Shown here piece after piece: positions 37,458-45,696 of a stretch of DNA of 46,476 nt (positions within the stretch are counted from its first letter, which is position 1; every line of letters begins with the position of its first letter). The stretch is from Micromonospora sp. HK10. Its GTDB lineage: Bacteria; Actinomycetota; Actinomycetes; Mycobacteriales; Micromonosporaceae. The position numbers were made by a program, and so were the translations under genes. Location of the stretch: positions 1 to 46,476 of the forward strand of contig NZ_KQ058661.1 of assembly GCF_000982955.1 (NCBI RefSeq), written 5' to 3'. Below the pieces are notes generated by a model. It had not been told where the DNA came from. It saw nothing but the letters and a program-made list of their open reading frames with translations, and did not search any database.

Positions 37458-38281
37458 GCGCGCCGTCGATCGGCGCCGCGCTGCGCGAGATGCCGTCCGT
37501 CGGGCTCGTCGAACTCGTCGACCGGGCCGCGCTGCTGACCCGGGTCGACCGCAAGTACGTCGTCCCGGTCGAGGAGCTACCCGCCCTGCTGACCGAGCTC
37601 GTCCCGCACGCGCGGGTGCTCGACATCGACGGGCGCCGCACGTTCCGGTACGAGTCGGTGTACTTCGACACGCCCCGGCTGGCCAGCTTCCACGGTGCGG
37701 CGTACCGGCGGCGCCGCCGCTTCAAGGTGCGCACCCGCACCTACCTCGACTCCGACCACTGCTGGCTGGAGGTCAAACTCAGCGGGGCGCGGGGCAGCAT
37801 CACCAAGCACCGGCTGCCCCACCCGCCCGCCGACCGGGGCAGCGTGCACCCGGGCCGCTCGTTCGTGGAGGAGACGCTGCGCCGCGAGTCGATCTGCGCC
37901 GGCAGCGCCGCCGCGCTGGCGCCGGTGCTGGTCACCGACTACCGGCGCGCCACCCTGCTGCTGCCGGACAGCGCCAGCCGGGTCACCGTGGACACCGACC
38001 TGAGCTGGCGGCACGGCGAGCGGGTGCTCCGCCTGCCCGGGCTCGCCGTGGTCGAGACCAAGACCGGCGCCCGCGCCGCGCCGGTCGACCGGATGTTGTG
38101 GCGGCGCGGCATCCGGCCCGTCCGCATCTCCAAGTACGCGACCGGCCTGGCCGCCCTCCGCCCGGAGCTGCCGGACGGGCCGTGGCGTCGGACGCTGCGC
38201 CGCCACTTCCACGGCATCGCACCGTCGGTGCCCTCACCCGCCACCATCCACCGATCCGCACAGGAGGCATCGTGCGTCTGA
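37454..38281 (+). CDS. VTC-domain polyphosphate polymerase
   Basis: A 275-residue cytoplasmic protein consisting of a VTC/CYTH-type triphosphate-tunnel domain without an SPX domain. Basic and acidic residues matching those lining the yeast Vtc4 tunnel are visible: RVDRKYVVP, FRYESVYFDT, RRFKVRTRTYL, CWLEVKLSG, VTDYRRATLLL, VVETKTGA and RISKYATGL. It would make polyphosphate from ATP. ATG overlaps the DUF4956 stop; its stop overlaps the CotH start by 10 bases. Such bacterial proteins form a conserved cluster with CotH and DUF4956. Confidence 0.87.
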   Translation: MSAPSIGAALREMPSVGLVELVDRAALLTRVDRKYVVPVEELPALLTELVPHARVLDIDGRRTFRYESVYFDTPRLASFHGAAYRRRRRFKVRTRTYLDSDHCWLEVKLSGARGSITKHRLPHPPADRGSVHPGRSFVEETLRRESICAGSAAALAPVLVTDYRRATLLLPDSASRVTVDTDLSWRHGERVLRLPGLAVVETKTGARAAPVDRMLWRRGIRPVRISKYATGLAALRPELPDGPWRRTLRRHFHGIAPSVPSPATIHRSAQEASCV

Positions 38282-40383
38282 CCGCGCCCAGGACCGCCGC
38301 CGCGACGACCATCTTGCGCATGGCCGGGGTGGCCGTGCTGGTCGCCGCGCTGCTCACCCCGAACTCAGCACCGGCCGGCGCCGAGCCGCCGGCCGCCGGC
38401 GACGCCCACGGCGGGTCGGTGGCCGCGGACCGGTGGGCCGGCCGGGTCGCCACCACCGCCGCGGACGCCTCGGCCGCCACCGCCTCGGCCGCCGACCTGG
38501 CCGGCGACATCGCCTTCTCGGTGCCGAGCGGCACCTTCCAGAACGAGGTGGCGGTGTCGCTGAGCACCACGGTCAGCGACGCGCAGATCCGGTACACCAC
38601 GGACGGGCGGCCGCCGACCGCCCAGTCGCCGCTCTACCCGGGCTCCCCGCTGCGGTTCACCCGGACCACCCAGCTACGGGCCCAGGCCTTCGTCGGGCAG
38701 ACAGCCTCCGGCGCGCCCGGCACCGCCCTGTACGTGGCCCGCGGCAGCGCCACCACGCACGATCTGCCGCTGGTCGTGCTCGACTCGTACGGCGCGGGCC
38801 GGCCGGGCCGGGAGTACATCGACGCCGCCGCCATGATCTTCGACCCGGCGGGTGGCACGACCTCGCTGGCCGGCGCGCCCACCGTGGCCACCCGGGCCGG
38901 CTTCCACCTGCGCGGGCAGTCGTCGGCGACGTTCGAGAAGGCCCCGTACCGGCTGGAGTTCCGCGACAACGAGGACGACGACGCCGACTACCCGGTGCTG
39001 GGCATGCCTGCCGACTCCGACTGGGTGCTGCGCGGGCCGTTCACCGACAAGGCGCTGATCCGGGAGGCCTTCGTCTACGACCTCGGGCGGGAGATGGGCC
39101 TGCCGGCGCCGCGCTACCGGTTCGTGGAGCTCTATCTGAACACCGACGCGACCCCGGTCGGCGCAGAGGACTACCAGGGCGTCTACATGATCGTCGAGAC
39201 GATCAAGAACTCGAAGAACCGGCTCGACCTCAAGCAGCTGGACGAGGACGACCGGACCCTGCCAAAGATCACCGGCGGCTACATCTGGAAATTCGAGTGG
39301 ATGGCCGCCGAGGAGCCGACCCTGCCGTGCACCGGAGCGGCCTCGACCTGCTGGAACTACCTGGAGGTCGTCGACCCGTCGCCGCTGCAACCGGAACAGC
39401 GGGACTGGCTGCGCAACCACATCCAGGCGTTCCACGACGTGCTGCACTCGGCCAATTTCGCGGATCCGGTCACCGGCTACCGGGCGTACCTCGACGTCGA
39501 CTCCTTCGTGGACCGGCTCGTCATCGGCGAGCTGAGCCGGGAGATGGACTCGTACATCCGCAGCGAGTACTTCTACAAGGACCGGGACACCAAGATCTTC
39601 GCCGGTCCGCTCTGGGATTTCGACCTCTCCTTCGGCGTGGGCGGCTTCTTCCAGAACGACCAGGCGGCCGGCTGGCAGTACCAGCAGCTGCGCCAGCCGC
39701 TGGCGAACGACTGGTACACCCAGTTGATGCGGGATCCGGCCTTCGTGGACCAGGTCCGGGCGCGCTGGCAGAGCCTGCGGCGCGGCCTGCTCTCCGACGC
39801 CTCGTTGCAGGCCCGGATCGACGCCCTCGCCGCGCCGCTGACCAACGGTGCGCAGCGCAACTTCCAGCGCTGGCCGAACCTGACCACCCGGACGATCGGC
39901 TTCTTCGTCACCTCGACGTCGCCCACCTGGCAGGGACAGGTCCAGGACATGCGGGACTGGATGCTGCGCCGGGCCGCCTGGCTGGACTCGACCGCCGGCT
40001 GGGGTGGGCCGATCACCACCCCGACCACGCCGCCGCCCGGGCCCACCACGCCCCCACCGGGCCCGACCACGCCGCCGCCCGGGGGTCGCTGCACCGCGAC
40101 GTACGCGGTGAGCAACCAGTGGCCCGGCGGCTTCCAGGCCGAGGTCCGGGTGACCGCGGGCCCGTCGGCGATCAGCAACTGGACGGTGACCTGGACGTTC
40201 GCCAACGGCCAGGCGGTCACGCAGGCGTGGAACGCCACCGTGACGAGCCAGGGCGCGGCGGTCACGGCCCGCAACGCGCCGTTCAACGGCTCGCTCGCCG
40301 CCGGCGCCAGCACCACCTTCGGGTTCCTCGGGTCGTTCGCCGGCACGAACAGCACACCGACCCTCACCTGCACGGCGAGCTGA
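38272..40383 (+). CDS. Secreted CotH kinase family protein with CBM2
   Basis: A 703-residue exported protein. Signal peptide ~1-37; residues ~80-160 a chitobiase C-terminal-like beta domain (IRYTTDGRPPTAQSPLYPGS); ~165-560 the CotH kinase domain with FHLRGQSSATFEKAPYRLEF, LRGPFTDKALIREAF, MDSYIRSEYFYKDRD and the metal-binding GPLWDFDLSFG; a Thr/Pro linker (three TTPPPGP-type repeats); and ~600-703 a CBM2 (CTATYAVSNQWPGGFQAEV). CotH proteins phosphorylate secreted or coat proteins; CBM2 would place it on cellulose or chitin. GTG at 38272 with GGAGG 4 bases upstream. Confidence 0.92.
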   Translation: MRLTAPRTAAATTILRMAGVAVLVAALLTPNSAPAGAEPPAAGDAHGGSVAADRWAGRVATTAADASAATASAADLAGDIAFSVPSGTFQNEVAVSLSTTVSDAQIRYTTDGRPPTAQSPLYPGSPLRFTRTTQLRAQAFVGQTASGAPGTALYVARGSATTHDLPLVVLDSYGAGRPGREYIDAAAMIFDPAGGTTSLAGAPTVATRAGFHLRGQSSATFEKAPYRLEFRDNEDDDADYPVLGMPADSDWVLRGPFTDKALIREAFVYDLGREMGLPAPRYRFVELYLNTDATPVGAEDYQGVYMIVETIKNSKNRLDLKQLDEDDRTLPKITGGYIWKFEWMAAEEPTLPCTGAASTCWNYLEVVDPSPLQPEQRDWLRNHIQAFHDVLHSANFADPVTGYRAYLDVDSFVDRLVIGELSREMDSYIRSEYFYKDRDTKIFAGPLWDFDLSFGVGGFFQNDQAAGWQYQQLRQPLANDWYTQLMRDPAFVDQVRARWQSLRRGLLSDASLQARIDALAAPLTNGAQRNFQRWPNLTTRTIGFFVTSTSPTWQGQVQDMRDWMLRRAAWLDSTAGWGGPITTPTTPPPGPTTPPPGPTTPPPGGRCTATYAVSNQWPGGFQAEVRVTAGPSAISNWTVTWTFANGQAVTQAWNATVTSQGAAVTARNAPFNGSLAAGASTTFGFLGSFAGTNSTPTLTCTAS

Positions 40384-40394
40384 CGGCTCCGCCA

Positions 40395-40425
40395 CCGGTC
40401 GCCGTTCGCGGCGGACGGCGACCGG
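40395..40425 (+). terminator. Terminator of the CotH operon
   Basis: Perfect 11-base stem CCGGTCGCCGT (40395-40405) and ACGGCGACCGG (40415-40425), 9-base loop, 11 bases after the stop. Confidence 0.75.
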
Positions 40426-40457
40426 CCACGATCACCGGTGCGGGGGTGCCGGGAAGG

Positions 40458-40494
40458 GGCCCGGTGCGGAGGCCACCCATCTCCGCACCGGGCC
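40458..40494. terminator. Second, stronger hairpin
   Basis: Perfect 14-base stem GGCCCGGTGCGGAG (40458-40471) and CTCCGCACCGGGCC (40481-40494), 9-base loop. A back-up terminator, or the end of a lost gene. Confidence 0.7.
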
Positions 40495-40548
40495 TCGTGG
40501 CCGCCGGAAAGCTCCGCCCCGCCGGCGGCGATCGGGGCCTACCAGGGC

Positions 40549-40788
40549 GTGGATGGCATGCTGGCCGGCCTGTCCGGGCGGTCGGTCCGGCGCTGCTCAC
40601 CCTGCTGGTGCTCGACGGCGGCGCGCCCGGCTGGCTGGTGATCGGGGCGCTCTTCGGCGGCGTCGGCCTGGCCACCCCGGCGCTGACCCGGTGGGCGCTG
40701 GCCAACCGGGCGTCGCCGAGGCCGCCGCGGCGGCCCGCACCCCGGCCGGTCCGGCGGCCGGTACGGGATGACCGGGACGAGCAGGTGC
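40549..40788 (+). pseudogene. Possible frameshifted small membrane protein
   Basis: From GTG at 40549 one frame reads VDGMLAGLSGRS and then loses coding character; from about 40575 a neighbouring frame reads a convincing membrane-protein stretch, LLTLLVLDGGAPGWLVIGAL followed by FGGVGLATPALTRWALANRA, then a basic Pro/Arg tail. Third codon positions are GC-rich in each part. This looks like a two-helix gene broken by a one-base shift near 40570, or one whose true start I cannot see. No family recognised. The downstream part runs in frame into the GNAT gene. Confidence 0.35.
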
Positions 40789-40814
40789 GGGCGCCGGATG
40801 GCAGCATGGCCGGC

Positions 40815-41348
40815 ATGACGGACCAGCAGACCATCGCCGTCCGCCGGGGCGGCCCGGAGGACGCGACCACCGTGCTGCGGCTGCTCGACAGCGCCACCGC
40901 CTGGCTGGCGGCGCGCGGCCGGACCGGCCAGTGGGGCACCGGGCCGGCGTCGACCGATCCGCGGCGGATCGCGCAGGCCGACGTGTGGGCCGGCGGCGGT
41001 GGGCTGCACCTGGCGACGCTCGACGACACCGTGGTCGGCGCGCTGGTGGTCGGCGAGGCCACCGGGTACGTGCCGCCGGCCGTCGAGCCGGAGCTGTACG
41101 TCAACCTGCTGGTCACCGACCGGGCGTACGCCGGCCGCGGGATCGGCGCGCGGCTGCTGGCGTACGCGGCGGAGCTGGCCCGGGACCGGGGCGTGGGCCT
41201 GCTGCGGGTGGACTGCTACGGCGGGGACGACCGGGCGCTGGTCCGGTTCTACGAGGGCTGCGGCTTCACCGCGACCGACCGGTTCGCCGTCGAGCGCCCG
41301 GGGCGCGAGCCGTGGCCGGGGCAGGTGCTGGAGCGCCGGCTCGGCTGA
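40815..41348 (+). CDS. GNAT family N-acetyltransferase
   Basis: A 177-residue acetyltransferase using acetyl-CoA. It begins TIAVRRGGPEDATTVLRLLD; beta-strand 4 and the CoA-binding loop are LYVNLLVTDRAYAGRGIGAR; and the late part is VDCYGGDDRALVRFYEGCGF. The WLAARGRTGQWG segment resembles GNATs acting on small molecules, but the substrate is unknown. ATG at 40815 is chosen; 40806 in frame would add three residues. No ribosome site is visible. The stop lies in an 8-base hairpin shared with the convergent zinc-finger gene. Confidence 0.87.
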   Translation: MTDQQTIAVRRGGPEDATTVLRLLDSATAWLAARGRTGQWGTGPASTDPRRIAQADVWAGGGGLHLATLDDTVVGALVVGEATGYVPPAVEPELYVNLLVTDRAYAGRGIGARLLAYAAELARDRGVGLLRVDCYGGDDRALVRFYEGCGFTATDRFAVERPGREPWPGQVLERRLG

Positions 41349-41360
41349 CGGCTCAGCCGA
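41341..41360. terminator. Hairpin containing both convergent stop codons
   Basis: Perfect 8-base stem TCGGCTGA (41341-41348) and TCAGCCGA (41353-41360), 4-base loop. The TGA of GNAT is in one arm and the stop of the zinc-finger gene in the other. Confidence 0.55.
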
Positions 41361-41610
41361 TCTCCTCGTCGACGAAGCACCAGCGCCAGTCCTCCCCCGG
41401 CTGGACCGAGCGCATCACCGGGTGCCCGCTCGACTCGAAGTGCTTCGTGGCGTGCTGGTACGGCGAGGAATCGCAGCAGCCGACGTGCCCGCAGCTCAGG
41501 CAGGCGCGCAGGTGCACCCAGTCGGGGTTGCCGATGGCCACGCAGTCCGGGCACTCGGTCGTGGTCCTCGGCTCGGCGTCGCCGGCCTCGGTCAGGTGCT
41601 GGCAGCTCAC
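41353..41610 (-). CDS. UBP-type zinc finger protein
   Basis: An 85-residue protein that is almost entirely one ZnF-UBP domain: C3 and H5 at the start, ECPDCVAIG, LRACLSCGHVGCCDSS, YQHATKHFESSGHPVM with Cys/His metal ligands, and WRWCFVDEE. Eukaryotic versions bind the ubiquitin C-terminus; the bacterial role is unknown. GTG start overlaps the antiporter stop (GTGA), so it is made together with the antiporter, which suggests it regulates or stabilises it. This pairing recurs in actinobacteria (from memory). Confidence 0.88.
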   Translation of the reverse strand: MSCQHLTEAGDAEPRTTTECPDCVAIGNPDWVHLRACLSCGHVGCCDSSPYQHATKHFESSGHPVMRSVQPGEDWRWCFVDEEIG

Positions 41611-43187
41611 TCGTCGGCCTCCACTCGCAGCAACGACTCCTCCAGGTCCAGGTCACGGTAGGCGCGCACGAGCACCTCCTCCGGGATCCTCCCGGAGTCG
41701 CGGGCGGCCCGGAACACCTCCCGTTCCGCGTCAATCATCTCCTGCCGCAGCCGGCCGTACGCCCGCGAGGGGGTCTCCCGCGCGTCGCCGCCGAGCCGTT
41801 CCCAGGCCAGGTTGGTGCGGCTCTGCACCAGGCCGCGCAGCCGCTCGACGACGGCCTCCGGCGCCCCCTCGGCGAGTTCCTCCAGGCGTTCCCGGGCGGC
41901 GCGGCCGGCCTGCTGCTGCACGGCGGCGGCGGAGAGCGCGTCCTGCACCGGGTCGTCCGGTGGCAGTTTCGCGACCCGGGCCACGGCGGGCAGGGTGGCG
42001 CCCTGCGCGACGAGGGTCACCACGATCACCGCGAAGGCCAGCCAGATGAACAGCGGTCGCGGGTACTCCCGCCCGTCGGCGAGGGTGAGCGGCAGGGCGA
42101 GCGCGGCGGCGAGGGTGACCACGCCGCGCATGCCGGCCCAGCCGATGACCAGCGGGACCTGCACGGGGACGGGCGTCTCCCGGCGGCGGGCGCGGGGCAC
42201 CAGCCGACCCAGGTAGGTGGCCGGCAGCAGCCAGACGAACCGGGCCAGCACCACGGCGGCCAGCACGGCGGCGGTGATCCCGACCAGCCGGCCGACCGGC
42301 TCCTCCAGGTCCCGCAGCACCTCGCGCAGTTGCAGGCCGACCAGCAGGAAGACCAGGCCCTCCAGCAGGAACTGGATCAGCCGCCAGAACGCGCCCACCT
42401 GGAGCCGGGAGGCGGCCGACATGAGCAGCGGCTGCTTGTGCCCGATGCCCAGGCCGGTCACCACCACGGCGACCACCCCGGAGGCGTGGATCTGCTCGGC
42501 GGCGAAGACCACCGCGAACGGCACGATCAGCGACAGCGCGTTGTCCAGCACCGGGTCGGTGATCCGTTTGTGGAGGTAGCCGAAGACGACCACGCCGAGC
42601 AGCCCGACCAGGATGCCGCCGCCGGCCGACACGACCACCTCGCGCGCCACCGTGCCGAACCCGACATGGCCACCGGCCACGGTGGCCGCGGCGACCGCCA
42701 CCCGCAGCAGCACCAGCGCGGTGGCGTCGTTGACCAGGCTCTCCCCCTCCAGGATCGTCACGATCCGCCGGGGCAGCCCGACCCGCCGGGCCACCGCGGT
42801 GGCGGCGACCGCGTCGGGCGGCGCCACCACCGCGCCGAGCGCCAGGCAGATGGCGTACGGCAGGCCGGGCAGGAGCAGGTAGAGGACGGTGCCCACGACG
42901 AACGCCGTGAAGATCACCAGCCCGACGGCGAGCAGCAGGATCGGCCGCAGGTTGAGCCGGAACGCCGGCACCGAGGTCTTCAGGGCGGCCACGTAGAGCA
43001 GCGGCGGCAGGATCCCGACCAGCACCAGCTCGGGGTCGAGCCGCACGTGCGGGACGAACGGCAGGAAGGACAGGCCGAGGCCGAGCACCACCAGCAGGAT
43101 CGGCGCCAGCAGGCCCAGTCGCCGGGCCAGCGCCGCACCGAAGGTCGCGATGGCCAGGATGACCACCACCTCGAACAGAGCTTCCAT
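41607..43187 (-). CDS. Na+/H+ antiporter (CPA1, NhaP/NHE-type)
   Basis: A 526-residue membrane antiporter with about 12 spans and a ~130-residue cytosolic C-terminal domain (from LPAVARVAKLPPDDPVQDAL onward, helical, rich in Glu/Arg). Key motifs are ALGAVVAPPDAVAATAVARR, LEGESLVNDATALVLLRVA and GWAGMRGVVTLAAALALP. It uses the proton gradient to expel Na+. ATG at 43187; TAGGCT lies 8 bases upstream, suggesting a near-leaderless message. Different in sequence from the CPA antiporter at 18907. Co-translated with the zinc-finger gene. Confidence 0.92.
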   Translation of the reverse strand: MEALFEVVVILAIATFGAALARRLGLLAPILLVVLGLGLSFLPFVPHVRLDPELVLVGILPPLLYVAALKTSVPAFRLNLRPILLLAVGLVIFTAFVVGTVLYLLLPGLPYAICLALGAVVAPPDAVAATAVARRVGLPRRIVTILEGESLVNDATALVLLRVAVAAATVAGGHVGFGTVAREVVVSAGGGILVGLLGVVVFGYLHKRITDPVLDNALSLIVPFAVVFAAEQIHASGVVAVVVTGLGIGHKQPLLMSAASRLQVGAFWRLIQFLLEGLVFLLVGLQLREVLRDLEEPVGRLVGITAAVLAAVVLARFVWLLPATYLGRLVPRARRRETPVPVQVPLVIGWAGMRGVVTLAAALALPLTLADGREYPRPLFIWLAFAVIVVTLVAQGATLPAVARVAKLPPDDPVQDALSAAAVQQQAGRAARERLEELAEGAPEAVVERLRGLVQSRTNLAWERLGGDARETPSRAYGRLRQEMIDAEREVFRAARDSGRIPEEVLVRAYRDLDLEESLLRVEADE

Positions 43188-43224
43188 GGGGTACGAGCCT
43201 AGGCGGCCGGCGGTGCCGGCGTGA

Positions 43225-44190
43225 TCACGCGGTGGTCCGCAGTTTCGGCAGCACCTCCGCGCCGAACGTGTCGATGAAGGCGCGCTGCTCCTGCCCGACG
43301 TGGTGCAGCGCGATCTGGTCGAAGCCCAGGCCGACGTACTCCTCCAGCCAGCCGACGTGCCGGCCGGGGTCGGCGGAGATGTTCACCACCTCGGCGACCT
43401 TCGCCGGCGGCACGTCCGCGCTGACCACGTCGAAGTGCTCGGTCAGCTCCAGATCCCAGCAGACCGGTGGGGCGAACACGTTGCTGCGCCACTGGTCGTA
43501 CGCGATGGCCTCGGCGTCGGCCTGCGCGGGCGCCCAACTGACGTGCACCTGCAGGTGCAGCGGTCCGCGCCCGCCCGCGTCCCGGTAGGCGTCGATCATC
43601 CGGCGCAGGTGCGGCACGGGCGCGTTGACGGTGATCAGCCCGTCGGCCCACTCGGCGCACCAGCGGGCGGTCTCCACGCTCACCGCCGCCCCGATCAGGG
43701 CGGGCGGCCGTTCGGGCCGGGTCCACAGCTTCGCCCGGTCGACGGTGACCAGGCCGTCGTGGCTGACCTCCTCGCCGGCCAGCAGCGCCCGGATGACGTC
43801 GACGCACTCGCGCAGCCGGGCGGCGCGCACGTCCTTGCGCGGCCAGCCCGCGCCGGTGATGTGCTCGTTGCTCGCCTCACCGGTGCCCAGCGCGGCCCAG
43901 AACCGGCTCGGGTACATCGCGGCGAGGGTGCCGATGGCCTGCGCGATGATCGCCGGGTGGTAGCGCTGCCCGGGAGCGTTGACCACGCCGAACGGCAGGC
44001 TGGTGGCCTGGAGCGCGGCGCCCAGCCAGGACCAGGCGAAGCCGGAGTGGCCCTGCCGGGCACTCCACGGCGAGAAGTGGTCCGAGCACATGGCGGCGTC
44101 GAAGCCGGCCCGCTCGGCGTGGACGACCGCCGCCAGCAGCTCGGACGGGTGGATCTGCTCGTGGGACGCGTGGAAGCCGAACTCCGTCAT
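43225..44190 (-). CDS. LLM-class flavin oxidoreductase (TIGR03885-like)
   Basis: A 321-residue TIM-barrel oxidoreductase of the luciferase-like monooxygenase class: FGFHASHEQIHPSELLAAVV, DAAMCSDHFSPWSARQGHSG, YHPAIIAQAIGTLAAMYPSR, FWAALGTGEASNEHITG. These fit the subfamily described as probably FMN- rather than F420-dependent, though a glucose-6-phosphate dehydrogenase-like F420 enzyme cannot be excluded. Substrate unknown. ATG at 44190 has TAGGAG 8 bases upstream; an in-frame GTG at 44199 would fall next to the SigB-type -10 box and is less likely. Confidence 0.85.
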   Translation of the reverse strand: MTEFGFHASHEQIHPSELLAAVVHAERAGFDAAMCSDHFSPWSARQGHSGFAWSWLGAALQATSLPFGVVNAPGQRYHPAIIAQAIGTLAAMYPSRFWAALGTGEASNEHITGAGWPRKDVRAARLRECVDVIRALLAGEEVSHDGLVTVDRAKLWTRPERPPALIGAAVSVETARWCAEWADGLITVNAPVPHLRRMIDAYRDAGGRGPLHLQVHVSWAPAQADAEAIAYDQWRSNVFAPPVCWDLELTEHFDVVSADVPPAKVAEVVNISADPGRHVGWLEEYVGLGFDQIALHHVGQEQRAFIDTFGAEVLPKLRTTA

Positions 44191-44201
44191 GTCCGGCACT
44201 C

Positions 44202-44228
44202 CTACCCACCGGGCCGGGGGTGTAAGCC
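44202..44228 (-). promoter_or_regulatory. Possible SigB/SigF-type promoter for LLM gene
   Basis: Minus strand GGCTTA (44228-44223), 15-base spacer, GGGTAG (44207-44202). One mismatch in the -35 relative to GGTTTA. The same bases take part in the hairpin at 44226-44266. Confidence 0.4.
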
Positions 44229-44266
44229 GGGGCCCCGCGCCGCGTCCGGCGCCGGCGGGCCCCGGC
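44226..44266 (-). terminator. Hairpin after succinate-semialdehyde dehydrogenase
   Basis: Perfect 10-base stem GCCGGGGCCC (44226-44235) and GGGCCCCGGC (44257-44266), 21-base loop, directly after the stop at 44272. Confidence 0.5.
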
Positions 44267-44271
44267 CCAGC

Positions 44272-45684
44272 TCACTCGGCGTGTGCCCCGGCGCCGGCGC
44301 CGGCCTCTCCCTCGCCGACCCAGACGGTCTTGGTGTTGCAGAACTCCCGCATGCCCACGGCGGACAGCTCGCGGCCGTAGCCGGAGTTGCGCACCCCACC
44401 GAAGGGCAGCTCCGGGTAGGAGGTGGTCATGCCGTTGATGAAGACGTTGCCGGCGTCCAGGTCGGTGGCGAAGCGCTCCTGCTCGGCCGGGTCCTCGGTC
44501 CAGGCGTTGGAGCCGAGGCCGAAGCTGGTGCCGTTGGCCACCTCGATGGCCTCCTCGTAGGAGGCGACCCGGTAGAGGCCGGCGACCGGGCCGAAGACCT
44601 CCTCCGACCACATCCGCATGCCGGGCCGCAGGTCGGTGACCACCGTCGGCGGGTAGTACCAGCCGTCGCCGGCCGGCTTCTCGCCGCCGCAGAGGATGGT
44701 GGCGCCGTTGTCGACGGCGTCCTGCACCTGGGCGTGGATCTCGTCCCGGCCACGCTCGCTGGCCAGCGGGCCGACGTCGGTGTGCTCGTCCATCGGGTCA
44801 CCGACGCGCAGCGCGGACATCCGGGCGGCGAACTTCTCGGCGAAGGCGTCGAAGACGTCGGTGTGCACGATGAACCGCTTGGCGGCGATGCAGGACTGGC
44901 CGTTGTTCTGGCAGCGGGCCGTGGTGGCCACCTCGGCGGCCTTGTCCAGGTCGGCCGAGGGCATCACCACGAACGGGTCGCTGCCGCCCAGCTCCAGCAC
45001 GGTCTTCTTGAGCTCCCGGCCGGCGCTGGCGGCGATCGACCGGCCGGCGCCCTCGCTGCCGGTGAGGGTGGCGGCCCGGACCCGGGGGTCACTGAGGATC
45101 CGGTCCACCGTCTCGGAGCCGACCAGCAGGGTGGTGAACGCGCCTTCGGGGAAGCCGGCCCGGCGGAACAGGTCCTCCAGGTAGAGGGCGGTCTGCGGCA
45201 CGTTGGAGGCGTGCTTGAGCAGCCCGGTGTTGCCGGCCATCAGGGCCGGCGCGGCGAAGCGCATGACCTGCCAGAGCGGGAAGTTCCACGGCATCACGGC
45301 GAGCACCGGGCCGAGCGGCTGGTAGCGGACGTAGGCCCGCCTGGCCTTGACGGCGGCGGCGTCGGCCGGCTCGTCGGCCAGCATCTCGGGGGCCTTGGCC
45401 GCGTAGAACCGGCAGGCGGTGGCGCACTTGGTCACCTCGGCCTTCGCCGCGGCGTACGTCTTGCCCATCTCGGTGGTCATCAGCCGGGCGGTCTCGTCCC
45501 GCTCCGCCTCGAGCAGGTCGGCGGCGGCGGTGAGCCAGCGGCCGCGCTGGGCGATGGTGGTCTCCCGAAGCTGCCGGAACGCGAGGTCGGCGCGGTCGAT
45601 GGCGGCGTCGACCTGCTCGTCCGACATCTCGTCGTACGTCTTGAGCACCTGTCCGGTGGCGGGATTGGTGGTGGCGATGGGCAT
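44272..45684 (-). CDS. NAD(P)-dependent succinate-semialdehyde dehydrogenase-type ALDH
   Basis: A 470-residue aldehyde dehydrogenase closest in pattern to GabD1-type succinate-semialdehyde dehydrogenases. Oxyanion Asn in MPWNFPLWQ, catalytic Glu E231 in VLELGGSDP, nucleophile C265 in NNGQSCIAAKRF, EEVFGPVAGLY, and the family ending LPFGGVRNSGYGRELSAVGM. It converts succinate semialdehyde (or a related aldehyde) to the acid, feeding the TCA cycle. The tail GEGEAGAGAGAHAE is low-complexity. ATG at 45684 with AGGAG 8 bases upstream; 12 bases after the DUF6343-like gene, so co-transcribed. Confidence 0.9.
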   Translation of the reverse strand: MPIATTNPATGQVLKTYDEMSDEQVDAAIDRADLAFRQLRETTIAQRGRWLTAAADLLEAERDETARLMTTEMGKTYAAAKAEVTKCATACRFYAAKAPEMLADEPADAAAVKARRAYVRYQPLGPVLAVMPWNFPLWQVMRFAAPALMAGNTGLLKHASNVPQTALYLEDLFRRAGFPEGAFTTLLVGSETVDRILSDPRVRAATLTGSEGAGRSIAASAGRELKKTVLELGGSDPFVVMPSADLDKAAEVATTARCQNNGQSCIAAKRFIVHTDVFDAFAEKFAARMSALRVGDPMDEHTDVGPLASERGRDEIHAQVQDAVDNGATILCGGEKPAGDGWYYPPTVVTDLRPGMRMWSEEVFGPVAGLYRVASYEEAIEVANGTSFGLGSNAWTEDPAEQERFATDLDAGNVFINGMTTSYPELPFGGVRNSGYGRELSAVGMREFCNTKTVWVGEGEAGAGAGAHAE

Positions 45685-45696
45685 CTCGTACTCCTG

